Shown here in pieces: positions 22,447 through 35,799 of a DNA stretch of 64,000 bases. This DNA is from Agapanthus africanus. Taxonomy: Eukaryota > Streptophyta > Magnoliopsida > Asparagales > Amaryllidaceae. Below the pieces are notes generated by a model. That model worked only from the letters and a program-made list of their open reading frames with translations, was not told where the DNA came from and searched no databases. Every line of letters begins with the position of its first letter. The stretch's first letter is position 1. The stretch lies in NCBI GenBank assembly GCA_030015575.1, contig JASDDO010000001.1, positions 517,075,772 to 517,139,771 on the forward strand, given 5' to 3'. The translations under genes were made by a program, and so were the position numbers.

Positions 22447-24799
22447 TGAGGGGTTACCTACAACGGCAGCAAGGTTTTGGGAGGCATTGTCCATGCCAAA
22501 TTCAAAAATTTGCCGTTTTAGCTAATCCTAACTAGAATCGTAAACTAGAAATATACGGAATCAAATGCAAACACTTTGCAATAAGTAAAGCGAGTAAGGA
22601 ATACAACCTTTGTAGACCGGTCCTTCACTTCAATAGCTCCGTGTAGAAGTCCCCTTCACTGCGATCGTAAACTCCGGACTCTAGAGAGGCTCCACGAAGA
22701 AACGAATATGCTTACTTCGATGACTTCGAAGCCGAAGATGATCTACATCGAGGAGACACTAACCCAAGCTATTTCTTCACTAGGTCAAGAACTTTGTGAA
22801 GAGAACACCCTATACTAAATGGAAAGTAGTAAAGGATGATGAAGTAGGAAGTGGGATCACTTTAGAATTGATTTTCTCACACTTTTTCTCATAACTCCAT
22901 TAGACCTAGAAAGCTTTTGAGGAGGAAGAAGAAGAAGAAGATGAACTCAAGTCAATAATTCATCCAAATGAATTATGTAACCATGGGTGAGTTAAGTCAT
23001 CATGCTTAACTCATGTAGAGAATTAACCAAGCTATAAGAAAGCCTATAGAACAAGCAAAAAGGTACCAACACAATGTATCTCCCTTTAGAGGAAATAATA
23101 GTTAGGTCTTACCTTATCTTGGTTAGACTTTCCGTTGTCTATAGCACTATAGGTCTATAGATGATAGATAGACCATACCATGATGAGGAAGACCATAGTT
23201 CGATGAAGGTTAAGGGTTGGGTTAAATAATATCTTAAGGAATGACAAAAGAGTGGACTTTGTCAATGTTTCTACAAGCTTCATGAAAACTTGACAACATT
23301 GACCATGTCTCTCTCTTTTGTTATTCTTTGAGAAATAAATAAACCCTAATTTAACCTTAATATGGTTTAAGTCTCATACACCCATCTTTTATGTATCATC
23401 AAACATGACACAAACATGTACACTTGCATATATCACATATATACAATGTGCACAATCTAGTGAGAAAAGAAATATTAAGTGAGCTAATACTAGTTAATGT
23501 AATATAATATATCTAATATATAATTATACATTAAATTATTAAATCAACTCTTGATTTAATAATCCGACTATAACCGACTAATATCTTATGTAACAACTTA
23601 TCGAATCGACACTTGATCCGACAATCCGGCTATATCGCATATACCCGACCAATGTCACATTTCGCGAGAATAGAATACGGTATCTCATATCGTATCAATC
23701 TCGGTCCCGCAAATATCACATATGTACTCCTACTCCGTTTCGATTGAGCCAGGAAACCCCTGTGTACGACTCTAAAGACTCGTCAATACGCCGGCAGTAG
23801 GTGATGATCATATCAAACACCCACAAGCCGCAAGCGGTCTGCTAAACGTAACGGCCACCCGGGTATTGAGCGATCAGAAGATCAACAAGCAAGCTTGCTC
23901 TCACTCCTGCGAATCCAATCAGTAACACTACTGTACAGTCCGGTCTCTTCGTCTGATATGTCGCATATCTCTTCTAGAGGTGGTAAACGTCAGACCCCAA
24001 TAACTCGATAAGTCGTGTCGATATGAGGCTCATAACGGGTCAAGAAACTACTGATAACACTTACCAGTATATCTCTGAAGCAGCCTTGGCCAAGGACTTC
24101 CTGTTATAGCCAATCGAGCACAGCGCAACATCAACCCCCTATACCGGGAGAGACGAAACCCCTCCTATCGCTCATTGCCTCCATGAGACTCGGGACTGTA
24201 CCCAAAAGCCACCGTTTTGCACGTTCTCTTGAACATGATAAGGTGGAAATCAAAGCACGGTGGGAATTACACAAGACTCTATGACGATCTCGGGTCTACA
24301 GACTAACCTGTACCAGTGTCACCAGAGAACTGCCATCTGACGATAGGTATAATACCATCTGGGAGTTCTCGGCGAGTCCGTCCAGTGTACCCAGTCTCCA
24401 CTGAGCACCCGTATACTATCTCTGATGTCAAACACCAATGGATATGGTATCATCCATCGCCCATCTATATGGGTCGAGAAGCTATACGCTAGTTTACTCT
24501 GGTATATCGATGCCCTGTCTCGATACACCTACGACTAGGAACTTTTGAAAGATGTACTTAGTGACTACACTGTCCCTACTAGTATGATCTGCGTCATAGT
24601 CCTGATAGTCAAGTACTTATCTTAAGGGCTTTATCAACATGTAACATAGAGACAATCAGTGTACATGTTAAGATAAAGAGCAACGAGATAGCATACTATC
24701 ATGTCGAGCAAGAAAGTCCTCCATATATATGTCCAAGCATCCACTACAATATACATCATATGTACAGTAATGGCCTCTAGGGCATACATATCACTAACA
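22447..24799 (-). repeat. 3' LTR of copia H (2353 bp)
   Basis: Ends (element sense) TGTTAGTG ... CCCTCA. It carries about 170 bp (~23035-23205) that the 5' LTR lacks; the gap has aag on both sides, which fits a deletion by short-repeat recombination in the other copy. Small frames such as 24319-24528 recur in the LTRs of H and are not genes. Confidence 0.9.
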
Positions 24800-25925
24800 A
24801 TCTCCCATTTGCAATAGGGCCATCTGTTGTAGTATCTCATACCCAACAATCAGCAGTGGTTGCAGTATCTCATACTCAACCATCCCATAAAAGTCTCTAG
24901 TGGGAAATAAGTCTTTGTGAGTGGATCCGCACTGTTCTCCTCTGTGTCTACTCTCCTGACCTTGATCTCCCTGGAGATCAACCATCTCCATGATCTGGTG
25001 ATACTGCCTAAGAATATGTCTCGATCACTAATGGGACGGGGGGGTCCTAGACCAAAGCTACAACTCCATTGTCACACAATGGTAGGAACGAAGTTCATCT
25101 CATGAACTAATATACATCCAGACTACCTCTTTAGTAGCATCCTTGGTAGCAATGTATCCAGCTTTTATCGTCTAGTATGCCACGGTATCTAGCTTGGAAC
25201 TCTTCCAATATACCGTCCCTCCACTGAGGGTAAAGACAATGCCTGTGATTGACATTCAGTCGACCTTACCACTCTGGAAGCAATCCAGTGATTCTCCCCA
25301 AGATCGATTGATACCATCTCGCTACACCTATTGAGAATCCTAACATCCAATTAGATCTATCTCATAGATCTAAAACCCAGGATTTAGGAGGTATCACTTT
25401 GATCCTATATGGAGAATCCTTGTGATAAGAGGAGATTGACCGAGCGTAGCATAGGAAACTTCTTTTCTATCAAGAGTATGTCATCCACGTACAATATGAG
25501 GATCATCACCATACTTCTTACTACCTTTTTGTATATACAAGGTTCATCTACCATTTTGATGAAGTCAAACTCTTTGACTACCACATCAAAATAGATGTTC
25601 CAACTCCGCGATACCTGCTTTAACTCATAAAGCAACTTGCACACGTTTCCGCTGCTCCCATTGTCTACGAAGACCTCTGGCTGTGTACTTATAGACCCTA
25701 TCTTCTAAATCACTATTTAGAAAAGCAGTTATGATACCCAACCGCCAGATATCGTAGTCATGGTATATAGCAGTGGCAAGTAGGATATGAATGGACTTAA
25801 GCATAGGCACTAGAAAAGGTTTAACGAGAACCTTTTGCAATAAGCCTAGCTTCGAAAGTCTCAACTTTTCCATGTACACCAAGTAATCTTCTTAAGATAT
25901 ACTTGCTCCTGATGGGGATTTAACC
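24800..25925 (-). pseudogene. RT and RNase H remnant of copia H
   Basis: RT fragments: SIHILLATAIYHDYDIWRLG (copia SIRTLLALA-type), TAFLNSDLED, then after a frameshift CKLLYELKQVSRSWN and the catalytic LYVDDILLIE. The frameshift sits at an extra base between the tyrosine and TQPEG-type codons and is shared with E. RNase H is reduced to scraps ending next to the LTR. It cannot encode an active enzyme. Confidence 0.85.
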
Positions 25926-26429
25926 CTTCAGATATAGCAACCAAAGTTCATACTTTGTTGGTGTATATGGATTCCATCTCAGATCGCTTAGCATCCAGCC
26001 ATTCTCACAGAGTCCCTACTCCTGATTGCCTGCTCGAAACTAGTTGGGTCATCATCTCATGATGCAATCCTCGCTCCCACGGTCATAGAGAAAACCGAAG
26101 TATCTCTCAGGTGGGTGAGGAACCCTTACCAGATCGGCAGAGGCTGAGGTTCGTTGGGAGCTATTGAATCCTTTGGTTCTACCAAATCATCAGTTGTAGT
26201 TTGTATAGCTGGAACTCTTTCCAGTTCTACCTCATAACCACTAATTTCTTCACAAGAAATTCCCTTTCCAAAAGGTGGCATGCTGAGAAAGAAAAACACC
26301 TTTTGCTCCTCAGTGTGGTAGAAGATATTCCCTTGCGAATGCTTGGGATATCTAACAAACTTCCACGGAACTGACCTTGCCTTGAGCTTGTCCGGATTTT
26401 GCTTTTAGACATAGGCCGGACAATCCAAA

Positions 26430-27130
26430 TCTTAACATCCTTAAGAGATGGGCTCTTCCCATACTATATCACATATGGAATGGTAGGCATCTGATTTGGT
26501 TGGAACCCTATTCAATAGGTATGCAGCTTCACAAGTGCATAACCCCCAAAAGGAAATAGGTAACTCAGTAGTACTCATCATAGAGCACACCATATCACAT
26601 AGGGTGCGATTGCTCCCTCCTGATACACTGACATGTCGTGGTGTATACGGAGGAGTAATGCTGAAAGAGAATCTCATTCTCCTTTAGAATAGTCCAGGAT
26701 CTCCATGCTCAAGTATTCTCCTCCCAGATCTCATCAAAGGACATAATACTTATACCCGTTTTGGTTTTCTACTTCCAACTTATATTCTTTGAATTTCTCA
26801 AAAGCTTCAGACTTGTGTTTCAACAGGAACACATGTGCGAATCTTGAGAGACCATCAGAGAATGTAATGAAGCAAAATGAACCAGTCCTGGCATGTGTAG
26901 ACAGGGGACTTTCATACATCATTATGTATCAATCTCAAGAGTTCACTAACTCTTTCTCTGTTTCCAATAAACGGAGCTATGGTCTTCTTATCTTTGTGAC
27001 ATGACTGGAAAGTTTCACAAGATGTAAATTCAAACTGATTTAAATATGCATTTATATGTAACTTAGCCAGTCGGGTCGCATTGATATGACCTAGTCTACA
27101 ATGCCTCAAGAAGGATTCGTTCATTTATGA
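26430..27130 (-). pseudogene. Integrase remnant of copia H
   Basis: GAG-pre-integrase zinc motif RHCRLGHINATRL ... CETFQSCHKDK at 26912-27124, core LSTHARTGSFCFITFSDGLSRF at 26734-26922, and the later SFWGLCTCEAAYLLNRVPTK block at 26441-26677. The pieces lie in different frames with stops between, so the gene is dead; order and motifs are unmistakably copia. Confidence 0.85.
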
Positions 27131-27379
27131 ACTCTTCCTCTTGTGTGTGTTTTATACGTTAAGAACTGTGGTTTGATTTAGAACGTATATGCTTTTAGAT
27201 AACGTGCCTGAACCGATCAACTCTTGATATAGGAAATGTTCAAAACATTATCCAATAATACAAAATTATATCCTTCTTTATTATATAAAGAGACTGATAT
27301 GATGTTGTATATCAGGTTCGGTATCTAATAACATTCGTTCAGAATCAATGTATTTCGTAATACAGGGTGATAACTGCCA

Positions 27380-27860
27380 ACATACTTGGCTGCAACACTT
27401 GCATCGTTTCCAACTCTTGAAACTTATCACCCGTTCTCAGTTATCTACCTATCTGTTGCCCATGTAACAGATTACATTTGCGGGATCCTGATCCGGTATC
27501 TCATACCCAGGACGTAAAAGATACTGAGAAACAGTTCTCTGTAATGAACACACCCGAAGAAGATGCATCATCATGCACTTTCTTCGTTTGGGCGGCACGG
27601 GAATTCTGGTAATCTCCTATCTCCTGCTCGGTCTTATAACAATTATAAGTTGGAGCGGGACCAACGTTCTCCAGCTCAGTATAACAAGCGGGTTCGGTCA
27701 ATACATCCATATTATTATCTTGATTAAGGCGTGACATGGTCGCTACCTGGAGAGAGAGAGAGAGAAGAAAACACTCAGCGTATGCTCTTGCAAGATTAGA
27801 TTGGTTATTAATATATCTAATCAGGATGGCTCCCACTGTTTTAGTCAAATCTTCCTTCAA
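27380..27860 (-). pseudogene. Protease-proximal pol start of copia H
   Basis: An ATG at 27737 lies right after a CT-run ending CAG (27747). It opens a frame through CYKTEQEIGDY (a degraded zinc-knuckle position?) and ASSSGVFITEN to SFTSWV. There a TGA precedes DTGSGSRKCNLLH, the aspartic protease active site. In E the same ATG is ATA and that stop codon is TGT. The stretch upstream lacks any capsid signature. Confidence 0.7.
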
Positions 27861-30765
27861 ACCCTAAAAGGAAAGACTAGCCGGGATTAATTACACCCTA
27901 CAAGTTCGCCAATCTTTTAGCCAGGCCAGTGTCGGTACTTTGAGGGAGGTTCCCCGTGCTTTTGCACGGACCTAATTAAAATAAACCTCGTTTTCGCAGA
28001 GGCGTAACCCCGTTGGCACCTTTCTAGACACCTACTTGATCGGCTAATTGTAATGTGTAAAACTCTCCCAGGAGTAACTCTTACTCGCAGTGGGTATCGG
28101 GATCTAACTATCTCATAGAAGGTATGCAATCTCATTGCAAATTTCAACACTTGAAATTCCCAATAATATTTTTCCCCAAGCGTCCTATGACCTTGACAGA
28201 GGTCAACAAACCATAGGCTGCTAGTCAAGTTCAACCCGTCATTTCCTGATTGAAGTAAACCCACCCGCACGACCCCTGACAGAGGTCAACAAGGTCGCTC
28301 GACTACCCTAAATCAATCACATCATATGCTTATGCAGATAAGCACTAATCAGCTACCGCAAACTACGCCTTGACAGAGGTCAACAAACGCAGCACGAATA
28401 CTAACTATTACTTATCTGAAATGACGGAGGGCTACGGCAGGTTTTTAAGAAAACCCTTTGCGTAATTAACTTGATATCGTCGTAGAATCGAGTGATTTTG
28501 AAAAGGAGTGCTTTTGAGGCTTTTACTAGTTTTGCTAAAGAGCTCACTCCTAGTGAAGGGATCTCGGCTCTTTCCTTATCGAATAAGGTGCAGGATATTT
28601 CACAAATACCACTATGTAAAGCAAAAACTATAAAAGCAATCAAAAGACAAACCGAGTTTGTAGCATCTGCTAGTTTCGCTAAAGAGGTCACTCCCGGTGA
28701 AGGGATCTCGGATCTTTCCTTATCGAATAAGGTGCGGTATATTCTGCAAGGAATACCGCTATACAAAGCAAGAACTAGAGCTACCAGTTTTCGAGACAAG
28801 TTTCTACAACATCTTTAGGTTTCTTTTATTTCATTAATCTCATTAATGAATTCCTATTTTTATTATGCTTCACAAGCATCACGTTTGAAACGAAATCAAC
28901 AATATACAATATATATCTCATATATAATATAAACATTCGTCTCAGGCAGTAATATGATCTCATCACAGAATATTGCAGCAGAAGAACATATATGAAATAT
29001 TGGTTATACTAGGAATTCCGTGTTTTATATCAAGCCAGTACAAAACATGGATTCCACAGTCGCGATGAATAGCCAAACCCACATCCCTAGACCCCTACGA
29101 GAGCGGCAAGTAACCTTACCAATTCTAGAGTTAGGAGACCCGGTCTCGACTCCTCGAGATGGTCCCCCACTGGACCCTAGAACCCGGTTGCTTATGCTCC
29201 CCGTCTTGGGTCTATCCTAATGCGGAAAAGTAAATAACATACAATGGTGACATCATCCTCAACCTGGAAGTGCCCCAATAAAAGAATATTATATACAATG
29301 AATTTTACATGAATGAAAATGAAAAACTCTCATCTCACATAAAACCCCCGGCTATTCAATCACGACGATCCAATATAACATATCACAGCAACACATAACA
29401 TCACATGTCATCAACGTAAGTAAATATGCGTATCCCAATTGTCGTTGACATATAGCACCAAAACCGGCGATACACCACATATTACACTTACGGTCGCAGA
29501 AAAGAAAGTGAAAAACTACAACAGTTGGAATCTGTAACCACCTTAGACATCATAAACCCAACGTATCTCATACTTTGGATTTCATGCCTAACCAAATGAA
29601 TTCCTTAGACATCACATGCCTAACAATTATAAACCCTCCATTTTAGTCTCGATCTCGAAAACACTTTTCAATATCTAGTCGGGCAATTCAACAAGATTCC
29701 CGACATTCTGATCGAATGCTCGTCGGAAACTTTAGTAGACAGCTGCACCCCCGATGCCGTCGACGAAGTGCACTAAGGCGGAACACCGGTGCCACGAGCA
29801 CCCGAACAGATGCTTTTGGCGACGGGGTTCTCCTACAGTCACTTGGTCGGGGCTATGCGGCGTGGCTATCTATTAAGTTTACTCGGCGAGTATCCGCGTA
29901 CGCTACGTGATTGCGACAGACTTTTGATCTCATCAAAATCCCGTGGCAACCGATCAATTGAGACTAAACTACTAGATTTATAACATTCAAACTAGTTATC
30001 TCATAACTACTTGTGGATTCCAAATATTGTATCCCATCACATAATATCCGGACGACGTTAAACTCTTCGATCGATTCATCAAAGTCCCACAATTTTCCAA
30101 CAGCTCAACACTTGAGCACAGTTTTAGTAATACCCAGAAGATGCCACAGTACCTATGAACCAGCCAAGGAAGGGTCAAACTAATGCCTCACATGTGACAA
30201 CGCTAAACTACCACAAACCCTAGGGTTCAAGTGGCAGTTTTGACGGCCACATAATCGAGTTATGGTTTCGTTCTTTCAGAGGGTCCACGGAATCACTTGC
30301 ATATTTTTCTGAATACGTTAAACTTGAAAATTGGGTTTTTGACATTCGATCGAACTTTTTAACTTCGCCTAGACAATACGTGAACAACCCGAAACAATGT
30401 TAAAACTACGAATACGAAACACTCCGAGTTGCTTATAGTGTAAGATTATATCACATGCAAAATCAGCAAAAATAAACAATACCTGAAACACCAAAACCCA
30501 GCACCTGGAGCACACCAAAAAACTTAACCCCAAACTCCATCGAAAATCCGAGCAGGCCGGAATTTCAAGCCTTGTCGCCGGCCATTTTCCGAGGAGAGGG
30601 GTCCATTTTTGGGTAGTGTTCATGATGTATCTCATACAACATTCTGCACTTGTTTAAATAATTTTTAACAATTTAAAATCGACAGAAACTAGGGTTTTGC
30701 GTTTCAATTTTTGGAGTTGTTTCGGTTTCGTGATCTTAACAAGATCCGTATTAATTTCTAGCATG
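27861..30765 (-). other. Leader of copia H without recognisable gag
   Basis: About 2.9 kb between primer site and pol remnant, where a copia element normally has gag. No capsid or zinc-knuckle motif is seen. Contents: a two-copy tandem repeat (28526-28813, period 144), three copies of a ccttgacagaggtcaacaa motif (28191, 28274, 28368), and long stretches shared with the E leader. It may be non-coding cargo, or an intron ending at the CAG at 27747. Confidence 0.6.
28526..28813 (-). repeat. Two-copy 144-bp tandem repeat in the H leader
   Basis: Copies start at 28526 and 28670 (ctagttt-gctaaagag-tcactcc). The period is a multiple of three, and both strands are open across it (108 codons plus, 132 codons minus). 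In element sense each unit reads LFDKERxEIPSxGVxSLAKL. Related two-copy array in E at 52441-52681 (period 146). Confidence 0.8.
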
Positions 30766-30777
30766 GCTCTGATACCA
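30766..30777 (-). other. Primer-binding site of copia H (initiator Met)
   Basis: Minus strand TGGTATCAGAGC, one base inside the 5' LTR, a perfect initiator Met primer site. Confidence 0.92.
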
Positions 30778-30778
30778 C

Positions 30779-32961
30779 TGAAGGGTTACCTATGACGGAA
30801 GCAAGGTTTCGGGAGGTATCGTCCATGCCAAATTCAAAAATATGCCATTTTAGCTAACCCTAACTAGAATCGTAAACTAGAAATATACGGAATCAAATGC
30901 AAACACTTTGCAATAAGTAAAGAGAGCAAGGAATACAACATTTGTAGACCGGTCCTTCACTTCAATAGCTCCGTGTAGAAGGCCCCTTCGCTACGATTAT
31001 AAACTCCGGACTCTAGAGAGGCTCCACGAAGAAACGAACATGCTTGCTTCGATGACTTCGAGGCCGAAGATGATCTACGTCGAGGAGATACTAACCCAAG
31101 CTATTTCTTCACTAGGTCAAGAACTTTGTGAAGAGAACACCCTATACTAAATGGAAAGTAGTAGAGGATGATGAAATAGGAAGTGAGCTCACTTTAGAAT
31201 TGATTTTCTCACACTTTTTCTCATAACTCCATTAGAGCTAGAAAGCTTTTGAGGAGGAGGAGGAAGAAGATGATGAACTCAAGTCAATAATTCATCCAAA
31301 TGAATTATGTAACCATGGGTGAGTTAAGTCATCATGCTTAACTCATGTAGAGAATTGACCAATCTATAAGGTTAAGGGTTGGGTTAAATAATATCTTAAG
31401 GAATGACAAAAGAGTGGACTTTATCAATGTTTCTACAAGCTTCATGAAAACTTGACAACATTAACCAAGTCTCTCTCTTTTGTTATTCTTCGAGAAATAA
31501 ATAAACCCTAATTTAACCTTAATATGGTTTAAGTCTCATACACCCATCTTGTATGTATCATCAAGCATGACACAAACATGTACACTTGCATATATCACAT
31601 ATATACAATGTGCACAATCTAGTGAGAAAAGAAATCTAAAGTGTGCTAGTACTAGTTAATGTAATGTAATATATCTAATATATAATTATACATTAAATTA
31701 TTAAATCAACTCTTGATTTAATAATTCGGCTATAACCGACTAATATCGTATGTAACAACTTATCGAATCAACACTTGATCCGATAACCCGGCTATATCGC
31801 ATATACCAGACCAATGTCACATTTCGCGAGAATAGAATATGGTATCTCATATCGTATCAATCTCGGTCCCGTACATATCACATATGTGCTCCTACTCCGT
31901 TTCGCTTGAGCCAGGAAACCCCTGTGTAGGACTCTAAAGACTCGTCAATACGCCAGCAGTAGGTGATGATCATATCAAACACCCACAAGCCGCAAGCGGT
32001 TTGCTAAACGTAACGGCCACCCAGGTATTGAGCGATCATAAGATCAATAAGCAAGCCTGCTCCCACTCCTGCGAATCCAATCAGTAACACTATCGTACAG
32101 TCCAGTCTCTTCGTCTGATATGTCGCATATCTCGTCTAGGGGTGGTAAACGTCAGACCCCAGTAACACGATAAGTCGTGTCGATATGAGGCTCATAACGG
32201 GTCGAGAAACTACTGGTAACACTTACCAGTATATCTCTGAAGCAGCCTTGGCCAAGGACTTCCTGTTATAGCCAATCGAGCACAGCGCAACATCAACTCC
32301 CTATACCGGGAGAGACGAAACCCCTCCTATCGCTCATTGCCTCCATGAGACTCGGGACTGTACCCAAAAGCCACCGTTTTGCACGTTCTCTTGAACATGA
32401 TAAGGTGGAAATCAAAGCACGGTGGGAATTACACAAGACTCTATGACGATCTCGGGTCTACAGACTAACCTGTACCAGTGTCACCAGAGAACTGCCATCT
32501 GACGATAGGTATAATACCATCTGGGAGTTCTCGGCGAGTCCGTCCAGTGTACCCATTCTCCACTGAGCACCCGTATACTATCTCTGATGTCAAACACCAA
32601 TGGATATGGGATCATCCATCTCCCATCTACATGGTTCGAGAAGCTATACGCTAGTCTACTCTGGTATATCGATGCCCTGTCTCGATACACCTACGACTAG
32701 GAACTTTTGAAGGATGTACTTAACGACTACACTGTCCCCACTAGTATGATCTGCATCATAGTCCTGGTAGTCAAGTACTCATCCTAAGGGCTTTATCAAC
32801 ATGTAACATAGAGACAATCAGTGTATATGTTAAGATAAAGTGCAACCAGATAGCATTCTATCATGTCGAATAAGAAAGTCCTCCATATATATGTCTAAGC
32901 ATCCACTACAATATACATCGTATGTACAATAATGGCCTCTAGGGCATACATATCACTAACA
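30779..32961 (-). repeat. 5' LTR of copia H (2183 bp)
   Basis: Partner of 22447-24799, shorter by the ~170-bp deletion near 31370. Followed by TSD tgttg at 32962. Confidence 0.92.
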
Positions 32962-32966
32962 TGTTG

Positions 32967-33920
32967 GATAGTTGCGTTCATGAATTTTTAACTGTCTTGA
33001 TGCAAAATCACAACTTTTCCATGATGATGTAAAACACATCCTAATTCTTTACCAGACGCATCATAATGTATATCGAATCCGCCAGATCGATCCGGTATTA
33101 TGAAGATAGGTTCAGAGGTTAATCTCGACTTGAGTTTTACAAAAGCCTTCTTACATGCTTCTTACCACACGAATACTTCGTCTTTACATGTAAGCTTGGT
33201 CAGGGGTGCTGCGATCTTTGAGAATTCTTCGATGAAACATTTGTAGTATCCTGCTAAGCCCAGAAAACTCCTTATATCTTTGACAGACTTTGGTGTAAGC
33301 CATCCGCTGACATCTGACACCTTAGCTGGATCTACAGAGATTCTTTCGCCTGAAACGACGTGTCTGAGAAATCCGACCTGGTCTAGACAAAATTCACATT
33401 TGCTGTACTTGGCATAGAGTTGATGCCATCGTAGTGTCTCCAAGACAATGCATAAGTGCTCGGCGTGCTCTTTCCGATTCTTTGAATACATCATGATGAC
33501 GTTAATGAAGATAACAACAAATCTGTCTAAGTACTCTTGGAAAACTTGATTCATCAAGTTTAGAAAAATGGCTGGTGCATTGGTCACTCTAAATGGAATT
33601 AATTCATAAGGTCCATAACGAGTCTTAAACGCCATCTTCGGAATGTCGGACTCCTTGACCTTCACCTGATGATAACCCGAGCGAAGATCTAACTTAGAGA
33701 AGACACAAGATCTACTTAGTTGATCGAAAATGTCATTGATGCGAGATAGTGGATACTTTTTCTTAATCGTTATTTCGTTCAGTGGTCGATAATCCACGCA
33801 CATCCGGTAAGTACCTTCTTTCTTCTTCACCAGCAGCACCGAAGATCCCCAACTTGAGGTACTGGGTCTGATCCAACCTTTCTTCAGAAGCTCGTCTAAC
33901 TGGATATGAATTTCTTTCAA
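32967..33920 (-). pseudogene. Reverse transcriptase and RNase H start of gypsy C
   Basis: 253-codon RT block (33162-33920): [57 protein letters not shown], then the catalytic box, which reads [11 protein letters not shown]. The expected two aspartates are N and V, so the enzyme could not work even if translated. The RT tail [12 protein letters not shown] leads into RNase H (HYDASGKELGCVL at ~33060), cut by H. It is in the same frame as the protease and gag, separated by stops. Confidence 0.88.
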
Positions 33921-33959
33921 TCCTTCCAGACTTAGTCGATACGAAGCTTTGATTACAGG

Positions 33960-34697
33960 TTATGCACCGGGTAGTAAATCAATAATAAATTCAAGAGCTT
34001 GATCGGGAGGAAAACCTGATTTGTTTTCAGGGAAGACATCCTCGAACTCTCGAACTACTTCAGGCTTTTCTTCTTCAGCTGGTAGGGAGAACACTTCTGC
34101 AGTCTTCGGTTTAGCACGGTAGCTTCCTGGCTCCAAGGTTCTGTTTCCACTTTTGAAATAGAAGACTGGGTGATCTGGTATCTTAAGTACTACGCTCCTT
34201 TGACGGCAGTCAATGGTAACATAAAAGACTCCCAGCCAATCCATTCCTATCACAACATCGAAATTTGGTATGTCCAGCACTTTGAAATTTACGTAGAATT
34301 CTCGACTGCAAACTACAACTGGGCACTGATCATATCCCAAAGTTTCCTTCAATACTCCATTCCCGAAACTAACATTCCAGCTCGAAACGAGTGGCTTGAC
34401 GGGAAACGCGTGTGTTCTCACGAACCGTTGTGACATAAAGAAATGTGAAACTCCAGTGTCGAAAAGTGCTAGTGCAGGAAGGGTGGATGCTAGTACAGTA
34501 CCTAAGTTGTGTGAGGTTGCGTTTAGGTATAGGGGAAAGTATAACGATGTACAAGTATTGAAAGGTTGAAAGGATGGGAAGAATTTACCGGTGATGACTT
34601 GTTCTGTGGCTTCGGCCTCTTCGACCGTCATTGTGAAAGCCTGCCGTCTTAGTATATTCCTTCTCACCGGAGGCACATTCCTCTGCCCTTGAGGCAC
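33960..34697 (-). pseudogene. Protease of gypsy C
   Basis: 245 open codons. Active site ALFDTGVSHFF (DTG intact), later VVIGMDWLGVFYVTIDC, then the FEDVFPE lead-in to RT. The TAA at 33960 interrupts the polyprotein just before RT and a TAA at 34710 cuts it from the zinc knuckle; all three parts are in one frame. Confidence 0.85.
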
Positions 34698-34709
34698 ATT
34701 TCTCTTTGC

Positions 34710-35096
34710 CTAATGGAATTGATGCTGAGGCTGTGCAGGTGGTCTACGTAGAGCTGGTAAAGGAAGAGCTAGGCAGGGTGTAGGTTCTTGAATAGCTGGC
34801 CTCTGTAGAGCCGGCATTGTAGGTCTAGGTGTTGGTGCTGTGTTACCTCGATATGGGCATGCTCTTATAGCGTGAGTAGATACTCCACAAATCAAATACA
34901 GACCATTTGCATGCCTGCAGTCCTTCGCCAAGTGGCCAGTTCTCTTGCAATAGAAACAAAAATCTGAACTGGATTGGTTAAACGATCCTCCTGGTCTCTT
35001 GGATGCAAAAATCGGCCTGGAAGAGGCTCCTCCTATCATCTGGGTAGCAGGGCGTTTGATTTCGGCTGTTTGTAACTTACCCTTCTTCTTGACCAT
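34710..35096 (-). pseudogene. gag zinc-knuckle region of gypsy C
   Basis: Contains a complete CX2CX4HX4C knuckle, CFYCKRTGHLAKDC, and a second partial one (LICGVSTHAIRACPY). It is followed by a proline-rich tail. It would bind element RNA in particles. Preceded by a broken capsid region. Confidence 0.85.
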
Positions 35097-35289
35097 AGCT
35101 TCATAACGGTGTGTTGCCTTCAGAGCGAGTTCATGAGTCGAATAGTCGCTTGTGGCTAAAGCCGCTTTAATCTTTGGGTTTAAACCTTATTGGAATCGTC
35201 TAACCCGAATCTCATCGGTAGGGATCAGGTGTACCGCAAACCTGATATGATGTTGATATCAGAACAGTTATGTGTTTTACAGAACAGAA

Positions 35290-35799
35290 TTTGAGATGAA
35301 TTCTTTACTTGCCGAGCTTGATGAATTCGGCATCATATTCATCCACTGATCTTACCCACATAGAACATTGCTGCAGATGGATGAATTGTTGTTCCATCTC
35401 AAAACGGGCAGTCTCGGGGAAAAACTTCACATCGAATAGGCCGCGGAAAGTCTTTCACTCTATTGGTTGTGCAAAACGGCTTTCCACCAGACTCTTGCGT
35501 TGTCCGTGAGCTAAAGATTTGCCACATGAACCCAAGCTATGTCTAGTACCTGCGCTGTTGCAAGGTCGTCCTTGATTCTTTGGGCTTACTCTTTAGCTTC
35601 AAGAGGACTCTCTTTCCCTAAGAAGTTCTTTGGACGCAACGCCCGAAATTGCTTTACTCCAGGTGTTTTTGTTTCGGGGCGGATCATAGGTAAGGGGAGG
35701 TGGTAGGGTAGGCGGTTGTGTGTTGCCATTGACGTTGGTGCTGGTATTGTTTGGAGAATTCATCACCTTGATAGAAAGAACAGGTAATGATAGATTCAA
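35290..35799 (-). pseudogene. gag capsid remnant of gypsy C
   Basis: The start region reads MNSPNNTSTNVNGN then PPLTYDPPRN; further on, traces such as FDVKFFPETARFEMEQQF and SVDEYDAEF match the gypsy capsid domain. Several stops and frame changes. Between 35096 and 35290 only scraps remain. Confidence 0.65.

Larger units (their letters stand above)
22447..32961 (-). mobile_element. Copia element H
   Basis: Minus-strand Ty1/copia element with LTRs 22447-24799 (3') and 30779-32961 (5'), Met primer site 30766-30777 and TSD tgttg (22442-22446, 32962-32966). It belongs to the same family as E: LTRs begin TGTTAGTKATATG and share most of their length, and interiors are about the same size (5.98 vs 5.96 kb). 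It has pol remnants in copia order (protease, integrase, RT, RNase H) but no recognisable gag. The LTRs are more diverged than those of E, so it is the older copy. Confidence 0.92.
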
